DNA of 64,000 nt from Thermoflavifilum sp. (GTDB lineage: Bacteria; Bacteroidota; Bacteroidia; Chitinophagales; Chitinophagaceae). A model generated the notes under the pieces. That model was not told the origin of the DNA. It saw only the letters and a program-made list of their open reading frames with translations, and did not search any database. Location of the stretch: the NCBI GenBank assembly GCA_023511875.1, contig JAIMAQ010000006.1, positions 1 through 64,000 of the forward strand. The letters run 5' to 3'. Shown one piece after another: positions 8,987 through 17,651 of the stretch; the stretch's first letter is position 1; every line of letters starts with the position of its first letter. Both the position numbers and the translations under genes were made by a program.

Positions 8987-10668
8987 CTCAAGGGTGATGA
9001 AGAAATTTCCTTCTTCAATTCTTTTACCCAGGTATCTTTTAAGGTAACCGTACGATTAAACACAAGACGATCGGGTGTAGAATCGGGATCTACACAGAAA
9101 TAACCCTTGCGTAAAAATTGAAATCTATCTTCTGGCTTGGCTTGAGCCAAGGAGGGCTCTGCATAAGCCTGCGAAATGATTTCTAGCGAATGGGGATTGA
9201 TATAATCAGTAAACTCTCCAGGTTGCTCATCTGGATTCTCTACCGTAAACAAGCGATCGTATAGCCTTACTTCTATACCAATGGCATGGGCTACACTTAC
9301 CCAATGAATAGTGCCTTTTACCTTCAAGCCCGACTGATCATCACCGCTTCGGGAGTTGGGCATATATTCAGCATACACAGTATGGACGCGGCCTTCGCTA
9401 TCTTTTTCATATCCTGTACAGGTAATAATGTAGGCACTCTTCAAGCGTACCGACATACCCGGAGCCAATCGGAAATATTTTTTAGGCGGGTTTTCCATAA
9501 AATCATCGCTTTCGATCCATAGTTCACGACTGAACGGCACAGTACGAGTGCCCGCCGAAGGATCTTCAGGATTATTTTCCGTGGAAAGCCATTCTACCTG
9601 GTGTTCGGGATAATTAGTGAGAATGAGTTTTACGGGTTGAAGAACCACCATTACCCGCTGAGCAATTTTGTTGAGTTGTTCACGGATACAAAATTCCAGC
9701 AGGCTCATGTCGATAATGTTTTCCCGCTTTTGAACACCTATCCGTTCACAAAAATCACGAATGCTTTCAGGCGTATATCCCCTGCGGCGCAGGCCACGAA
9801 TGGTGGGCATACGCGGATCATCCCACCCCCTCACATAACCTTTGTTGACCAGTTGCAATAGCTTCCGCTTGCTCATCACGGTATAGGTGAGATTCAGCCG
9901 AGCAAATTCATATTGGCGGGAAGGAAAAATCTCTAATTGTTCAATAAACCAATTGTATAAGGGCCGATGGTCTACAAACTCCAGTGTGCAAATAGAATGT
10001 GTAACCTGTTCGATGCTATCGCTTTGCCCATGGGCAAAATCATACATGGGATAAATGCACCACCGATTGCCTGTGCGATGGTGTTGGGCATGCTTGATGC
10101 GATACATGATCGGATCGCGCAAATGCATGTTTGGACTTGCCATATCGATCTTAGCCCGCAACACTTTTTCTCCATCTCGATATTTACCCTCTCGCATCTC
10201 TCGAAACAATCGCAAATTTTCTTCTATAGTGCGGTGGCGATAAGGGCTTTCAATACCTGGCTCAGTGGGTGTGCCTTTCATTCGAGCAATTTCTTCCGAA
10301 CTGGAATCATCGACATACGCCAATCCTTTGCGAATAAGCTTTTCGGCAAAAGCATATAACTGCTCGAAATAATCAGATGCATAACATTCTCTTGCCCATT
10401 GATAGCCCAACCAACGAATATCTTCCTTGATAGCCTCTACATATTCGGTTTCTTCGGTTTCTGGATTGGTATCATCGAAACGCAAATTGGTTTCCCCACT
10501 ATATTTCTGCGCAATCCCAAAATTGAGCACGATCGATTTAGCATGGCCTATGTGCAAATAACCATTGGGTTCTGGCGGAAAACGTGTACGAACCGACTGG
10601 CAACGGCCACTGCGCAAATCTTCTTCAATAATTTCTTCGATAAAATTACTCGCCTTGACTTCTTCCAT
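8983..10668 (-). CDS. glnS: glutaminyl-tRNA synthetase
   Basis: A 561-residue class I synthetase that charges tRNA-Gln directly. Signatures: RFPPEPNGYLHIGHAKS (HIGH) near the N-terminus, LRFDDTNPETEE, and VMSKRKL as the KMSKS loop; the C-terminal half is the beta-barrel anticodon-binding part of GlnRS. I start it at MEEVKASN (10668); eight further in-frame upstream codons are unlikely because they overlap the promoter zone. The stop is embedded in CTAG shared with the convergent DUF72 gene. Confidence 0.97.
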   Translation of the reverse strand: MEEVKASNFIEEIIEEDLRSGRCQSVRTRFPPEPNGYLHIGHAKSIVLNFGIAQKYSGETNLRFDDTNPETEETEYVEAIKEDIRWLGYQWARECYASDYFEQLYAFAEKLIRKGLAYVDDSSSEEIARMKGTPTEPGIESPYRHRTIEENLRLFREMREGKYRDGEKVLRAKIDMASPNMHLRDPIMYRIKHAQHHRTGNRWCIYPMYDFAHGQSDSIEQVTHSICTLEFVDHRPLYNWFIEQLEIFPSRQYEFARLNLTYTVMSKRKLLQLVNKGYVRGWDDPRMPTIRGLRRRGYTPESIRDFCERIGVQKRENIIDMSLLEFCIREQLNKIAQRVMVVLQPVKLILTNYPEHQVEWLSTENNPEDPSAGTRTVPFSRELWIESDDFMENPPKKYFRLAPGMSVRLKSAYIITCTGYEKDSEGRVHTVYAEYMPNSRSGDDQSGLKVKGTIHWVSVAHAIGIEVRLYDRLFTVENPDEQPGEFTDYINPHSLEIISQAYAEPSLAQAKPEDRFQFLRKGYFCVDPDSTPDRLVFNRTVTLKDTWVKELKKEISSSPLS

Positions 10669-10689
10669 AGGTAAATAAAAACAAGTATG

Positions 10690-10697
10690 CAAAGGTA
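10690..10697 (-). promoter_or_regulatory. -7 element (TACCTTTG) of glnS
   Basis: An exact minus-strand TAnnTTTG 21 bases upstream of the chosen glnS ATG. It supports the start at 10668 and independent expression of glnS from the operon upstream. Confidence 0.5.
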
Positions 10698-10746
10698 GCG
10701 AAGAAAAGCATTGCTTAAAATATGGCGAGAAGTGGTGCTGAAGGCT

Positions 10747-12015
10747 TTAGTAGAACTTACGTTTGACAAACCAGATATCTCGCACAATAAACCCGAGATG
10801 CAGGCGTACGTAATTTTCGGTAATCAAGGTGGTATTGGCCCCAGAGCCTCCTTGTTGACCAATTTCTAATCCGAGGTTTACATTCAAGGTATGCGGAGCA
10901 TTATACAACCCCAGCCCAATAGATACATTAACATCTCTCAATTGTTGGTTATAAATTTTCAAATAACCATTGGTATAGTTAAATGCACCCATTGCTACAA
11001 TACGATGCCACCAATCGTTGGTATACACAGAATAATTTTGCTCAGGCTCGTATTTGATACCCAATCCGTAACGTTTGCTATTCACCATTTGCACACGGTT
11101 GTTTCCATAAGATGCATCATCCCATTTTTCGTAGGCATAATCGAGCAAAAAGCTTAAGCTATTTTGGTAAGTGAAAGCAAGACCACCGCGATATTGATCG
11201 GGAAGCCGAAAATCAGGTATTGCTGTATGGCTATAAGAAAGCGTATCGATGCCACTGATCACCGTAAGGTCGCGTGTAGCATACAAATATTGCTGGGGTG
11301 TATAGGTGCCCGCTATGGTATACGCCCAGTCGCGCCCTAACTTGCCAAAAAATTGGGCACCATAATTAACATGCACATTTTGATAATAATCTTGCTGAGT
11401 AGCCGTGAGCAAAGCACTATTGATATCATACCCTGCTGCCTCACTACGGGTGATATTGCCAAATATATAAGAAAGCCTTACACCCAATGCAATGTGTTTT
11501 CCAATCTGCCAGCCATTACCCCAGTACACTTCGTTGAGCCCTCCCGTACCTTGAATAGAGCTGGTTAACGACTGTGCGCCACCATTGTAAGTTTGTGTTT
11601 GCACAATTTGATAATTGACTGTGCTAAAGGGCCTTAATCCAAATCCCGATCCCCACCAATTATTAAATTTAAACGCCATATCAAAGCGATGAATACTAAA
11701 ATAGCTGGCATTAGCCGAACTGAAATTGTTTTTAAAAGTTGCACTTGTACCCGAAGCACCTACTTCCAATACAACCAGTTGGCGTTGTAATCCACTGAAC
11801 GAAGCAACATTGGCGTTATTGGGGTATTGGTCGCTGCGAACTGCCGTAACTGCGTTTCCTAAACCGGAAAGCATGCCCTCAGCGTTGTAGTTTATTTCAC
11901 CAATGCCTAATGCTGAATACGGAAAATTGGGTCTCACTTGCGCATGTAGCGAAAACAAACCGATGCAACACAACCCGATAATAATAAACAAACTAACAAT
12001 GCTACGAATAATCAT
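10747..12015 (-). CDS. outer-membrane barrel protein of the DUF4270 operon
   Basis: A 422-residue exported protein with a long signal peptide (residues 1-26, ending LHAQ) and then alternating aromatic/polar strands typical of an outer-membrane barrel (YSALGIGEINYNAEGMLSG, later GLGIKYEPEQNYSVY, and VRLHLGFIV near the end). I recognise it as the kind of protein commonly encoded beside DUF4270 genes in Bacteroidota, but know no assigned function. It starts 12 bases after the DUF4270 stop on the same strand, so the two are one operon. Confidence 0.75.
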   Translation of the reverse strand: MIIRSIVSLFIIIGLCCIGLFSLHAQVRPNFPYSALGIGEINYNAEGMLSGLGNAVTAVRSDQYPNNANVASFSGLQRQLVVLEVGASGTSATFKNNFSSANASYFSIHRFDMAFKFNNWWGSGFGLRPFSTVNYQIVQTQTYNGGAQSLTSSIQGTGGLNEVYWGNGWQIGKHIALGVRLSYIFGNITRSEAAGYDINSALLTATQQDYYQNVHVNYGAQFFGKLGRDWAYTIAGTYTPQQYLYATRDLTVISGIDTLSYSHTAIPDFRLPDQYRGGLAFTYQNSLSFLLDYAYEKWDDASYGNNRVQMVNSKRYGLGIKYEPEQNYSVYTNDWWHRIVAMGAFNYTNGYLKIYNQQLRDVNVSIGLGLYNAPHTLNVNLGLEIGQQGGSGANTTLITENYVRLHLGFIVRDIWFVKRKFY

Positions 12016-12027
12016 GCCCTTGCCAAT

Positions 12028-13365
12028 TTATGGAATAGTGTAAATGAGCATTTGAATACTCACCTGCATGGGATCAATGGCCGATTGATGATCATAAACC
12101 ACCAAACGCTGAAAAGTGCTATTGTACGCCGGTCGTGGAATCATCAACATCAAATTGGTACGTAAGTTTAAATTGGTAACGTTAAGTGTATTGACCAAAT
12201 ATGGGGTAATATCATAGGTGTAATAAGAATTGCCAAAAGCAAAATCTTGAACCAAATCACCATGCTGATAATTTCCACTGGAATTGAACAGGCTATCGCG
12301 AATGGTGTAATAATCACTCACCTCTGTAAGGGTAACCATCGAAGGAAGAGGATTGTTTGGTGAATAGCTGCCTCGCAAAGGTTTCACCACGAGCTTAGCC
12401 GATAAAATACGCGAATAAGTGCCTATCTGTTTTAAATTGTCTATGCCAGGAAAGCTAATGCGGATGGCCGTTCCTGCCAAAGGTTGTAAAATGCTGATGT
12501 GCTGCGTTTTATTGGAATTTAATAACTTATGTTGACTATCTATACCGGCAAAAATAGATGCACGCTTATCTACATCCACATGATTGTATTGTAACCCCGT
12601 CTGGGTAATCTGGAAATCATTGTACAAAGGCGTTTTTGCATCAGTTTGGTTATGATAGTACATTCGAATAAAAGTAGAAGAATCTTTAGCAGCAAAACCC
12701 ACAATCAACTGATTACTCCCGCCACGAATCATGAGCCCAGGCAAATAATTGTTGATAAATGCATTATCCGACGAAATAGAAGATGGATTATTGATGATCG
12801 CATCTAACCATTGCACGCCTAATTGATCGGGTAAACGAATCAATACCGAATCCCGACTTCGATTGGGATATACCTTGCCCGCCCAACTGGCCAATGGAGT
12901 GTTTTGATAGGGGAATAGAGTGGTATTATAAAAGGCGTTGAGATTGCCTAGATCCAACGGGCGAGTAAGTGCAAACACTTGCAAATGAAACATTGAATTC
13001 GTATCGCCTACATAATAACCATTTGGCTTCAATACCAGACACAATGAGTCGAATACGACTTTATTGGTAATACTCTTTACTGCTGGAGCACCAATGGTAA
13101 AATAGCTATAACTTTCAATAGCTCCTGAAAGCGAATCTGCATAAGCCCCTACTAAGGAAACACCCGTACCTGAAGTAGGAATAGAATCCAAAAATACGGT
13201 CTGCACGAATGGTGTTAATGTATCTACTTGCAACACATTGGTATGCGAAGGGAAAAAATCTCCTCCCAGTGCAGAGGTATCATTTTTGCAGGCATACAAC
13301 CATATCATAAAGCTTCCTACAAAGGCAAGCCCGTATATCCGTTTGGTAAACAACTGTTCAAACAT
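12028..13365 (-). CDS. DUF4270 family lipoprotein
   Basis: About 445 residues. The N-terminal hydrophobic segment ends in WLYACKN, a lipoprotein signal with the lipidated Cys at ~26. The mature protein begins with TSALGGDFFPSHTNVLQVDT, typical of the DUF4270 family, and is rich in beta structure with Asn/Ser/Asp. An ATG three codons upstream (13374) exists, but the -7 element at 13380-13387 puts the likely transcription start around 13374, favouring 13365. It is followed by the outer-membrane barrel gene in the same operon. Function unknown; surface or outer-membrane location is inferred. Confidence 0.85.
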   Translation of the reverse strand: MFEQLFTKRIYGLAFVGSFMIWLYACKNDTSALGGDFFPSHTNVLQVDTLTPFVQTVFLDSIPTSGTGVSLVGAYADSLSGAIESYSYFTIGAPAVKSITNKVVFDSLCLVLKPNGYYVGDTNSMFHLQVFALTRPLDLGNLNAFYNTTLFPYQNTPLASWAGKVYPNRSRDSVLIRLPDQLGVQWLDAIINNPSSISSDNAFINNYLPGLMIRGGSNQLIVGFAAKDSSTFIRMYYHNQTDAKTPLYNDFQITQTGLQYNHVDVDKRASIFAGIDSQHKLLNSNKTQHISILQPLAGTAIRISFPGIDNLKQIGTYSRILSAKLVVKPLRGSYSPNNPLPSMVTLTEVSDYYTIRDSLFNSSGNYQHGDLVQDFAFGNSYYTYDITPYLVNTLNVTNLNLRTNLMLMIPRPAYNSTFQRLVVYDHQSAIDPMQVSIQMLIYTIP

Positions 13366-13379
13366 ATTTGGCAATGGTG

Positions 13380-13412
13380 CAAATGTAACAAAATACCCTT
13401 CAAGCCATGCAA
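13380..13412 (-). promoter_or_regulatory. promoter of the DUF4270 operon (TTG-N22-TACATTTG)
   Basis: On the minus strand TTG (13412-13410) is followed after 22 bases by TACATTTG (13387-13380). This matches the TTG-N17-23-TAnnTTTG pattern of Bacteroidota promoters and gives a very short leader. Confidence 0.55.
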
Positions 13413-13832
13413 CTTACTCAGAAAGCATTTATTTTCGAATATGCAATACCTATCAAATGCGGGTATCCAATACATCGAAAGCCATCTACATAACATTACA
13501 TAGAACTCTCTACCCATGTGAAAAGTGGCTTACGGTGGGAAATTTAACAATTCATAAACAAGGGGTTGATGCTACCAAGATGAATATACTTTCAGCAAGA
13601 TTTATCAAATATTTAGCGATTTCAAGATAATGAATATGCAGGTTAACTGTGCTACAACACGTTTTTTTAGTATTATTGCGCCTGATTTTCAAAAAATGAA
13701 CAGCAAAAACTTAACAACATTCCGTGCAACGTTTCTCTGGTGGTTTCGTTCTTGTAAAAGTATACCTGAATCTATCATGCTTTTAACTACTAAAATTTTG
13801 CATTATTTCATCATTCGATAAACTGATCATCC
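13413..13832. other. gene-poor stretch between the DUF4270 operon and the Kelch gene
   Basis: About 420 AT-rich bases between divergent genes. Two open frames occur on the plus strand (13238-13630 and 13630-13821), but they lack family features and one runs antisense into the DUF4270 gene; I do not call them. An AAATTTTG sequence 35 bases before the Kelch gene is one base off the -7 consensus. No repeat or RNA gene was seen. Confidence 0.5.
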
Positions 13833-14867
13833 ATGAAGGCAATCTTCGCATACGGATACATGATTTTAGCAGGCGCTCTTATTTTATCGGGCTGTCATAG
13901 CAGCAGCTCTACGACTACCACACTAGGTAACTGGATTAAGCGTTCCGATTTTAATGGAGTTGCACGGAGTGGTGCAGTAGCCTTTGTGATTGGCGATACG
14001 GCTTATGTTGGCACCGGATTCGACGGTACCAATCGCTTATCCGATTTCTGGAAATTTGATCCATCGGTAAATGGTGGATATGGCGGCTGGGTACAAATAG
14101 CCGATTTTCCAGGCACCCCTCGCAACGGTGCTGTAGGTTTTGGGGTCAACGGAAAAGGATTTGTAGCTACTGGATACGACGGTACGAATTACCTAAACGA
14201 TTGTTGGATGTATGATCCCACCACCAATAGTTGGACGCAAAAAGCTAGCATGCCTACCAATGGCCGATTTGGAGCAGTAGCTTTTGCGCTTAATGGAAAA
14301 GGTTATGTAACTACGGGTTATGATGGAAATTATTTAAAAGATTTTTGGGAATATGATCCTACTAGCGACCAATGGAATTTAAAACCCAATAGCTTGGGCG
14401 GTAGCAAGCGTATGTATGCCATGAGCTTTGTGATTAAAGATACGGCTTATGTGGTGGGTGGAGTAAACAATGGCTCTTTGGTGGCCGATTTCTGGGCCTA
14501 TGATCCTAGCCACGATCAATGGATGCGTAAAACTGATATCATCGTGAATAGTTCTCTCCCCTACACCACTGGCTACACCGATATCGAACGCCAGCAAGGG
14601 GTAGCATTTGTGATCAACGATACAGCTTATATTGCCACAGGTATGGCTGGATCTAATCTCAACTCTACCTGGCAATATGATCCGAAAACCGATTTATGGA
14701 CCAAACGCACCAATCTGGAATTTTCTACACGCGTAGGTGCTGTGGGCTTTAGTGTACAAGGGCGTGGATTTGTTGCACTGGGCACCCCCTCTCAAGGTAG
14801 CCTGATCGAATACGATGACGTTCGTGAATACCAACCCAACGTTCCCGACAACACAACCGATGACTAA
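13833..14867 (+). CDS. Kelch-repeat lipoprotein
   Basis: A 344-residue lipoprotein: hydrophobic signal with lipobox LILSGC (Cys21), a Ser/Thr-rich linker, then six Kelch-type blades. Each blade follows the pattern R-x-GAVAF-x-DTAYV-xTGxDG then FWKYDP-xxxxW, so the product is a six-bladed beta propeller. It most likely sits at the cell envelope and binds a ligand or protein; nothing indicates catalysis. The next gene, three bases downstream, encodes a DUF4907 membrane protein, a pairing I recall from other Bacteroidota. Confidence 0.88.
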   Translation: MKAIFAYGYMILAGALILSGCHSSSSTTTTLGNWIKRSDFNGVARSGAVAFVIGDTAYVGTGFDGTNRLSDFWKFDPSVNGGYGGWVQIADFPGTPRNGAVGFGVNGKGFVATGYDGTNYLNDCWMYDPTTNSWTQKASMPTNGRFGAVAFALNGKGYVTTGYDGNYLKDFWEYDPTSDQWNLKPNSLGGSKRMYAMSFVIKDTAYVVGGVNNGSLVADFWAYDPSHDQWMRKTDIIVNSSLPYTTGYTDIERQQGVAFVINDTAYIATGMAGSNLNSTWQYDPKTDLWTKRTNLEFSTRVGAVGFSVQGRGFVALGTPSQGSLIEYDDVREYQPNVPDNTTDD

Positions 14868-14870
14868 ACT

Positions 14871-15260
14871 ATGGTGAGAAAAGGAAATATTTTCCATTCT
14901 CCCGATCAATATCGCTTCTTCACATTTGTTGGAGGCATCATATTGGTAATGGTGTTTATCGGATATGTGTTATTCACTAGGCATGCTCGTTTCCCTGCCA
15001 ATCAAGCGGCCGACTCCCTGGTGGTAGAAGTAAAACCTATGCAGGTTGATTCTGGCTGGGGCTATCAGATTTGGGTAAATCAACATCCTTTCATCTACCA
15101 AAATCAAATTCCTGCTATACCAGGCCATCACCTATTCCGCAGTCGCGAAGAGGCTTTACGTGTGGGAGAATGGGTAGCCAACCGCATTCGTCAGCATCAA
15201 TCACCTACCATTACCCAAGCCAACTTGCAACAACTGGGCATTACGATACCTGCACCATAA
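14871..15260 (+). CDS. DUF4907 family membrane protein
   Basis: A 129-residue protein with one N-terminal membrane segment (residues ~16-36, FFTFVGGIILVMVFIGYVLF) and a small extracytoplasmic domain containing DSGWGYQIWVNQHPFIYQ and IPAIPGHHLFRSREEALRVG, hallmarks of DUF4907. It begins three bases after the Kelch stop, so the two are translationally coupled and probably act together in the envelope. Function not known. Confidence 0.85.
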   Translation: MVRKGNIFHSPDQYRFFTFVGGIILVMVFIGYVLFTRHARFPANQAADSLVVEVKPMQVDSGWGYQIWVNQHPFIYQNQIPAIPGHHLFRSREEALRVGEWVANRIRQHQSPTITQANLQQLGITIPAP

Positions 15261-15368
15261 ATTTGTAACGATCTACATTTTATGCCCATCTACGTTTGTC
15301 TTATTCAATAACACAAACGAAAATTTATATTTCCACTAATCAGAAAATCAGGAATTTTACCAATTGAG

Positions 15369-16445
15369 ATGACCAAGTTGATGATTATATATACCGGCGG
15401 TACGGTAGGAATGATCTACGATGAAAAAAGCAGATCTTTACGACCCATTAGTTTTAGTGAAATTCGTAACCATTTACCCGAATTGTATCGGCTGGGCTAT
15501 CATTTTTTTGTGCATGCCTTTCGCCCACCTATTGATTCTTCCAACATGCATCCAGAGCGTTGGGTAGAATTGGTAGAAATCATCGAACAACATTATTTGT
15601 ATTACGATGGTTTTGTGATCTTGCATGGATCCGACACCATGGCCTTTACCGCTTCTGCCCTGAGTTTCATGTTGGAAAACTTAAATAAGCCGGTTGTGCT
15701 CACTGGCTCACAACTGCCTATCGGTCAAATTCGTACAGATGCAAAGGAAAACATCATTACTGCTTTAGAAATTGCGGCTTCTCGTATCAACAACCATGCA
15801 GCTGTACCAGAGGTATGCATCTACTTCGACTTTTTACTATTTAGAGGAAACCGAACCAAAAAATATAATGCAGAAAAATTTGAGGCTTTTTATTCCATGA
15901 ATTATCCGCCCCTAGCCGAGGCTGGTATCAGCATCAAATATCATCATCCTTTTATTCTACCTCCACCAACGGCTCCCATTCGTTTTCATAAAAAACTCAA
16001 CCCTCATGTGAGTGTATTAAAAATATTTCCTGGAATTACTCCGCAGACGGTCGATGCTATACTCAACACACCTAACAGTAAAGCCATTGTCTTGGAAACC
16101 TTTGGCAGTGGAAATGCGCCTACAGCACCTTGGTTTATCCGCAGTTTGCAACGAGCAATCAAAAAAGGAAAAATCATTCTCAACATTACCCAATGCGATG
16201 GAGGCTCAGTGGAATTGGGACGTTACGAAACGAGCGAAAAGCTACTCGAAATTGGCGTAGTGAGTGGATATGACATGACTTTTGAAGCAGCAATTACTAA
16301 ACTCATGTTTCTACTTGGCCAGGAGCTCTCTCCTGATGAGATCAAACATTTGCTTCAACAACCCTTGCGTGGAGAGCTCACCTTGCCCGATAGCAACTTG
16401 CATAGCGCTATTCACAATTACTGGGCTACCAATCCCTTTTCCTGA
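15369..16445 (+). CDS. ansA: type I asparaginase
   Basis: A 358-residue enzyme hydrolysing L-asparagine to aspartate and ammonia; it lacks a signal peptide, as expected for the cytoplasmic type I form. The first catalytic Thr lies in MIIYTGGTVGM, the second motif in ILHGSDTMAFTASALSFML, and the lysine segment in IRTDAKENI. The C-terminal ITQCDGGSVELGRYE segment is also typical. Its stop abuts that of the convergent DGQHR gene so that TGA and the opposite TGA form TGATCA. Confidence 0.94.
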   Translation: MTKLMIIYTGGTVGMIYDEKSRSLRPISFSEIRNHLPELYRLGYHFFVHAFRPPIDSSNMHPERWVELVEIIEQHYLYYDGFVILHGSDTMAFTASALSFMLENLNKPVVLTGSQLPIGQIRTDAKENIITALEIAASRINNHAAVPEVCIYFDFLLFRGNRTKKYNAEKFEAFYSMNYPPLAEAGISIKYHHPFILPPPTAPIRFHKKLNPHVSVLKIFPGITPQTVDAILNTPNSKAIVLETFGSGNAPTAPWFIRSLQRAIKKGKIILNITQCDGGSVELGRYETSEKLLEIGVVSGYDMTFEAAITKLMFLLGQELSPDEIKHLLQQPLRGELTLPDSNLHSAIHNYWATNPFS

Positions 16446-17549
16446 TCAGCTTTCAACAGCCAACAAACGCCACAATTCCGAGAAGATGCGTTGCGTGCGC
16501 TCTACCTGCCCTCGTGCAGCAAACCTTTCGTAAAAACCGGTCATTTGAAATCGCGATTTCTCTTTTGTCCAGGGCTGTAATAAGCTGATCCAACGCTCTA
16601 CCCGACCTTCTTCTGGCTCAGCCTGGCCATTACGAGCCAATTCGATGGCCACCCGAATCATGGCCTTTAAAGTAACTGGCTTGGTGACCATATAGCGTTC
16701 ATGTCCCCAGATATCGCCCCAGACTACGGAAGCGGCCTTTAAAAAATCGCGTAACACGGCATAGCGCCATTCGGCCTCTTTCCTCATTTCTGATTTAGTT
16801 CCCTCCCACCCTTTAGTCCACCGAAAGAGCTCGTTGAAAAGCTCGGCCTGCAAGATCCATTTCTTTTGTCGGCTCTTGCTCCCTAAACGGTTAATCTTGT
16901 ATTGCAAAGGGCTGTCATCGCGCTCATAAAGCCATTTTGATATGATGGCCGCCATTTGCTTGTCGGGCGTAGTCCAAGCAATTTTTTCATACAAATCCAC
17001 TAAATGACTTTTATTGATGCGGGTGGGTGTGCTGTTGATGACGACAAACATTTCGATGGCAAAATCTTGTGTATTGCCGTCGAAGATGATGCAAGGCACA
17101 TCCATTCTGGCTTCTTCGGGATGTTTTTGCAAATAAAAATGCAAGGCGGCCAAGCGGTGTTGCCCATCGATAATTAAAAAATGCTCTTGCGGCTCGTGCA
17201 AGTTGCCCATATGCTCAAAACCCGATATAGGCTCGAATTGTAGTTTTTCTCGACTAAAAAGCAGTACAGTTCCAGGGATGGGCGGTTGATTCTCGGCGGT
17301 TTCATAAAAGTTTTCAATATCCAGAATCTTGCGCCTGGAGACCTCACGTTGAAAAGCATCGTCTGTTCGCTCAATTTTCGCAATAAATTGCCCTACTTCA
17401 TCGGCTGGAGCAATTTCTTGCCGAGGTGCCAGGTCTCGACTTTCCTGATAAAAGCGGCTTACAAATTTGATTCGACGCAAAAGATCTTCAGCGGGGTAAG
17501 CCACAAAATAAAAAGCATTTCCTTTCTGGCATATTTGAGTAGCTAACAT
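16446..17549 (-). CDS. solitary DGQHR-domain protein (DndB-related)
   Basis: A 367-residue soluble protein with the diagnostic motif IIDGQHRLAALHFYL (near residue 130), followed by VPCIIFDG and FVVINSTPTRINKSHLVDLYE. These features define the DGQHR family, which includes DndB of DNA phosphorothioation and relatives near 7-deazaguanine DNA modification, and resembles ParB/Srx-type folds. The C-terminal third is helical and Trp/Arg-rich. No dnd, dpd, restriction or transposase genes lie nearby: asparaginase is convergent on one side and the mercury operon follows on the other. Its function therefore cannot be read from context. A one-off -7 element (TATATTTC, 17570-17577) lies just upstream. 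Confidence 0.8.
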   Translation of the reverse strand: MLATQICQKGNAFYFVAYPAEDLLRRIKFVSRFYQESRDLAPRQEIAPADEVGQFIAKIERTDDAFQREVSRRKILDIENFYETAENQPPIPGTVLLFSREKLQFEPISGFEHMGNLHEPQEHFLIIDGQHRLAALHFYLQKHPEEARMDVPCIIFDGNTQDFAIEMFVVINSTPTRINKSHLVDLYEKIAWTTPDKQMAAIISKWLYERDDSPLQYKINRLGSKSRQKKWILQAELFNELFRWTKGWEGTKSEMRKEAEWRYAVLRDFLKAASVVWGDIWGHERYMVTKPVTLKAMIRVAIELARNGQAEPEEGRVERWISLLQPWTKEKSRFQMTGFYERFAARGQVERTQRIFSELWRLLAVES

Positions 17550-17651
17550 GGGCCCAATAGATTAACGAGGAAATATAGGTAGCAAGCTAAAAAATTTAGT
17601 GCACATACACAACTCACCAGGCCACCTATTCCCTAGTTAATTAGAGCTATT

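Noticed and set aside
13238-13630. 130-codon open frame upstream of the Kelch gene
   Set aside because: It overlaps the start of the DUF4270 gene in antisense, and its composition (many Ile/Lys/Asn/Tyr codons of AT-rich DNA) shows no domain or signal peptide.
13630-13821. 63-codon frame just before the Kelch lipoprotein
   Set aside because: No promoter, signal peptide or recognisable motif; it fills an AT-rich promoter region.
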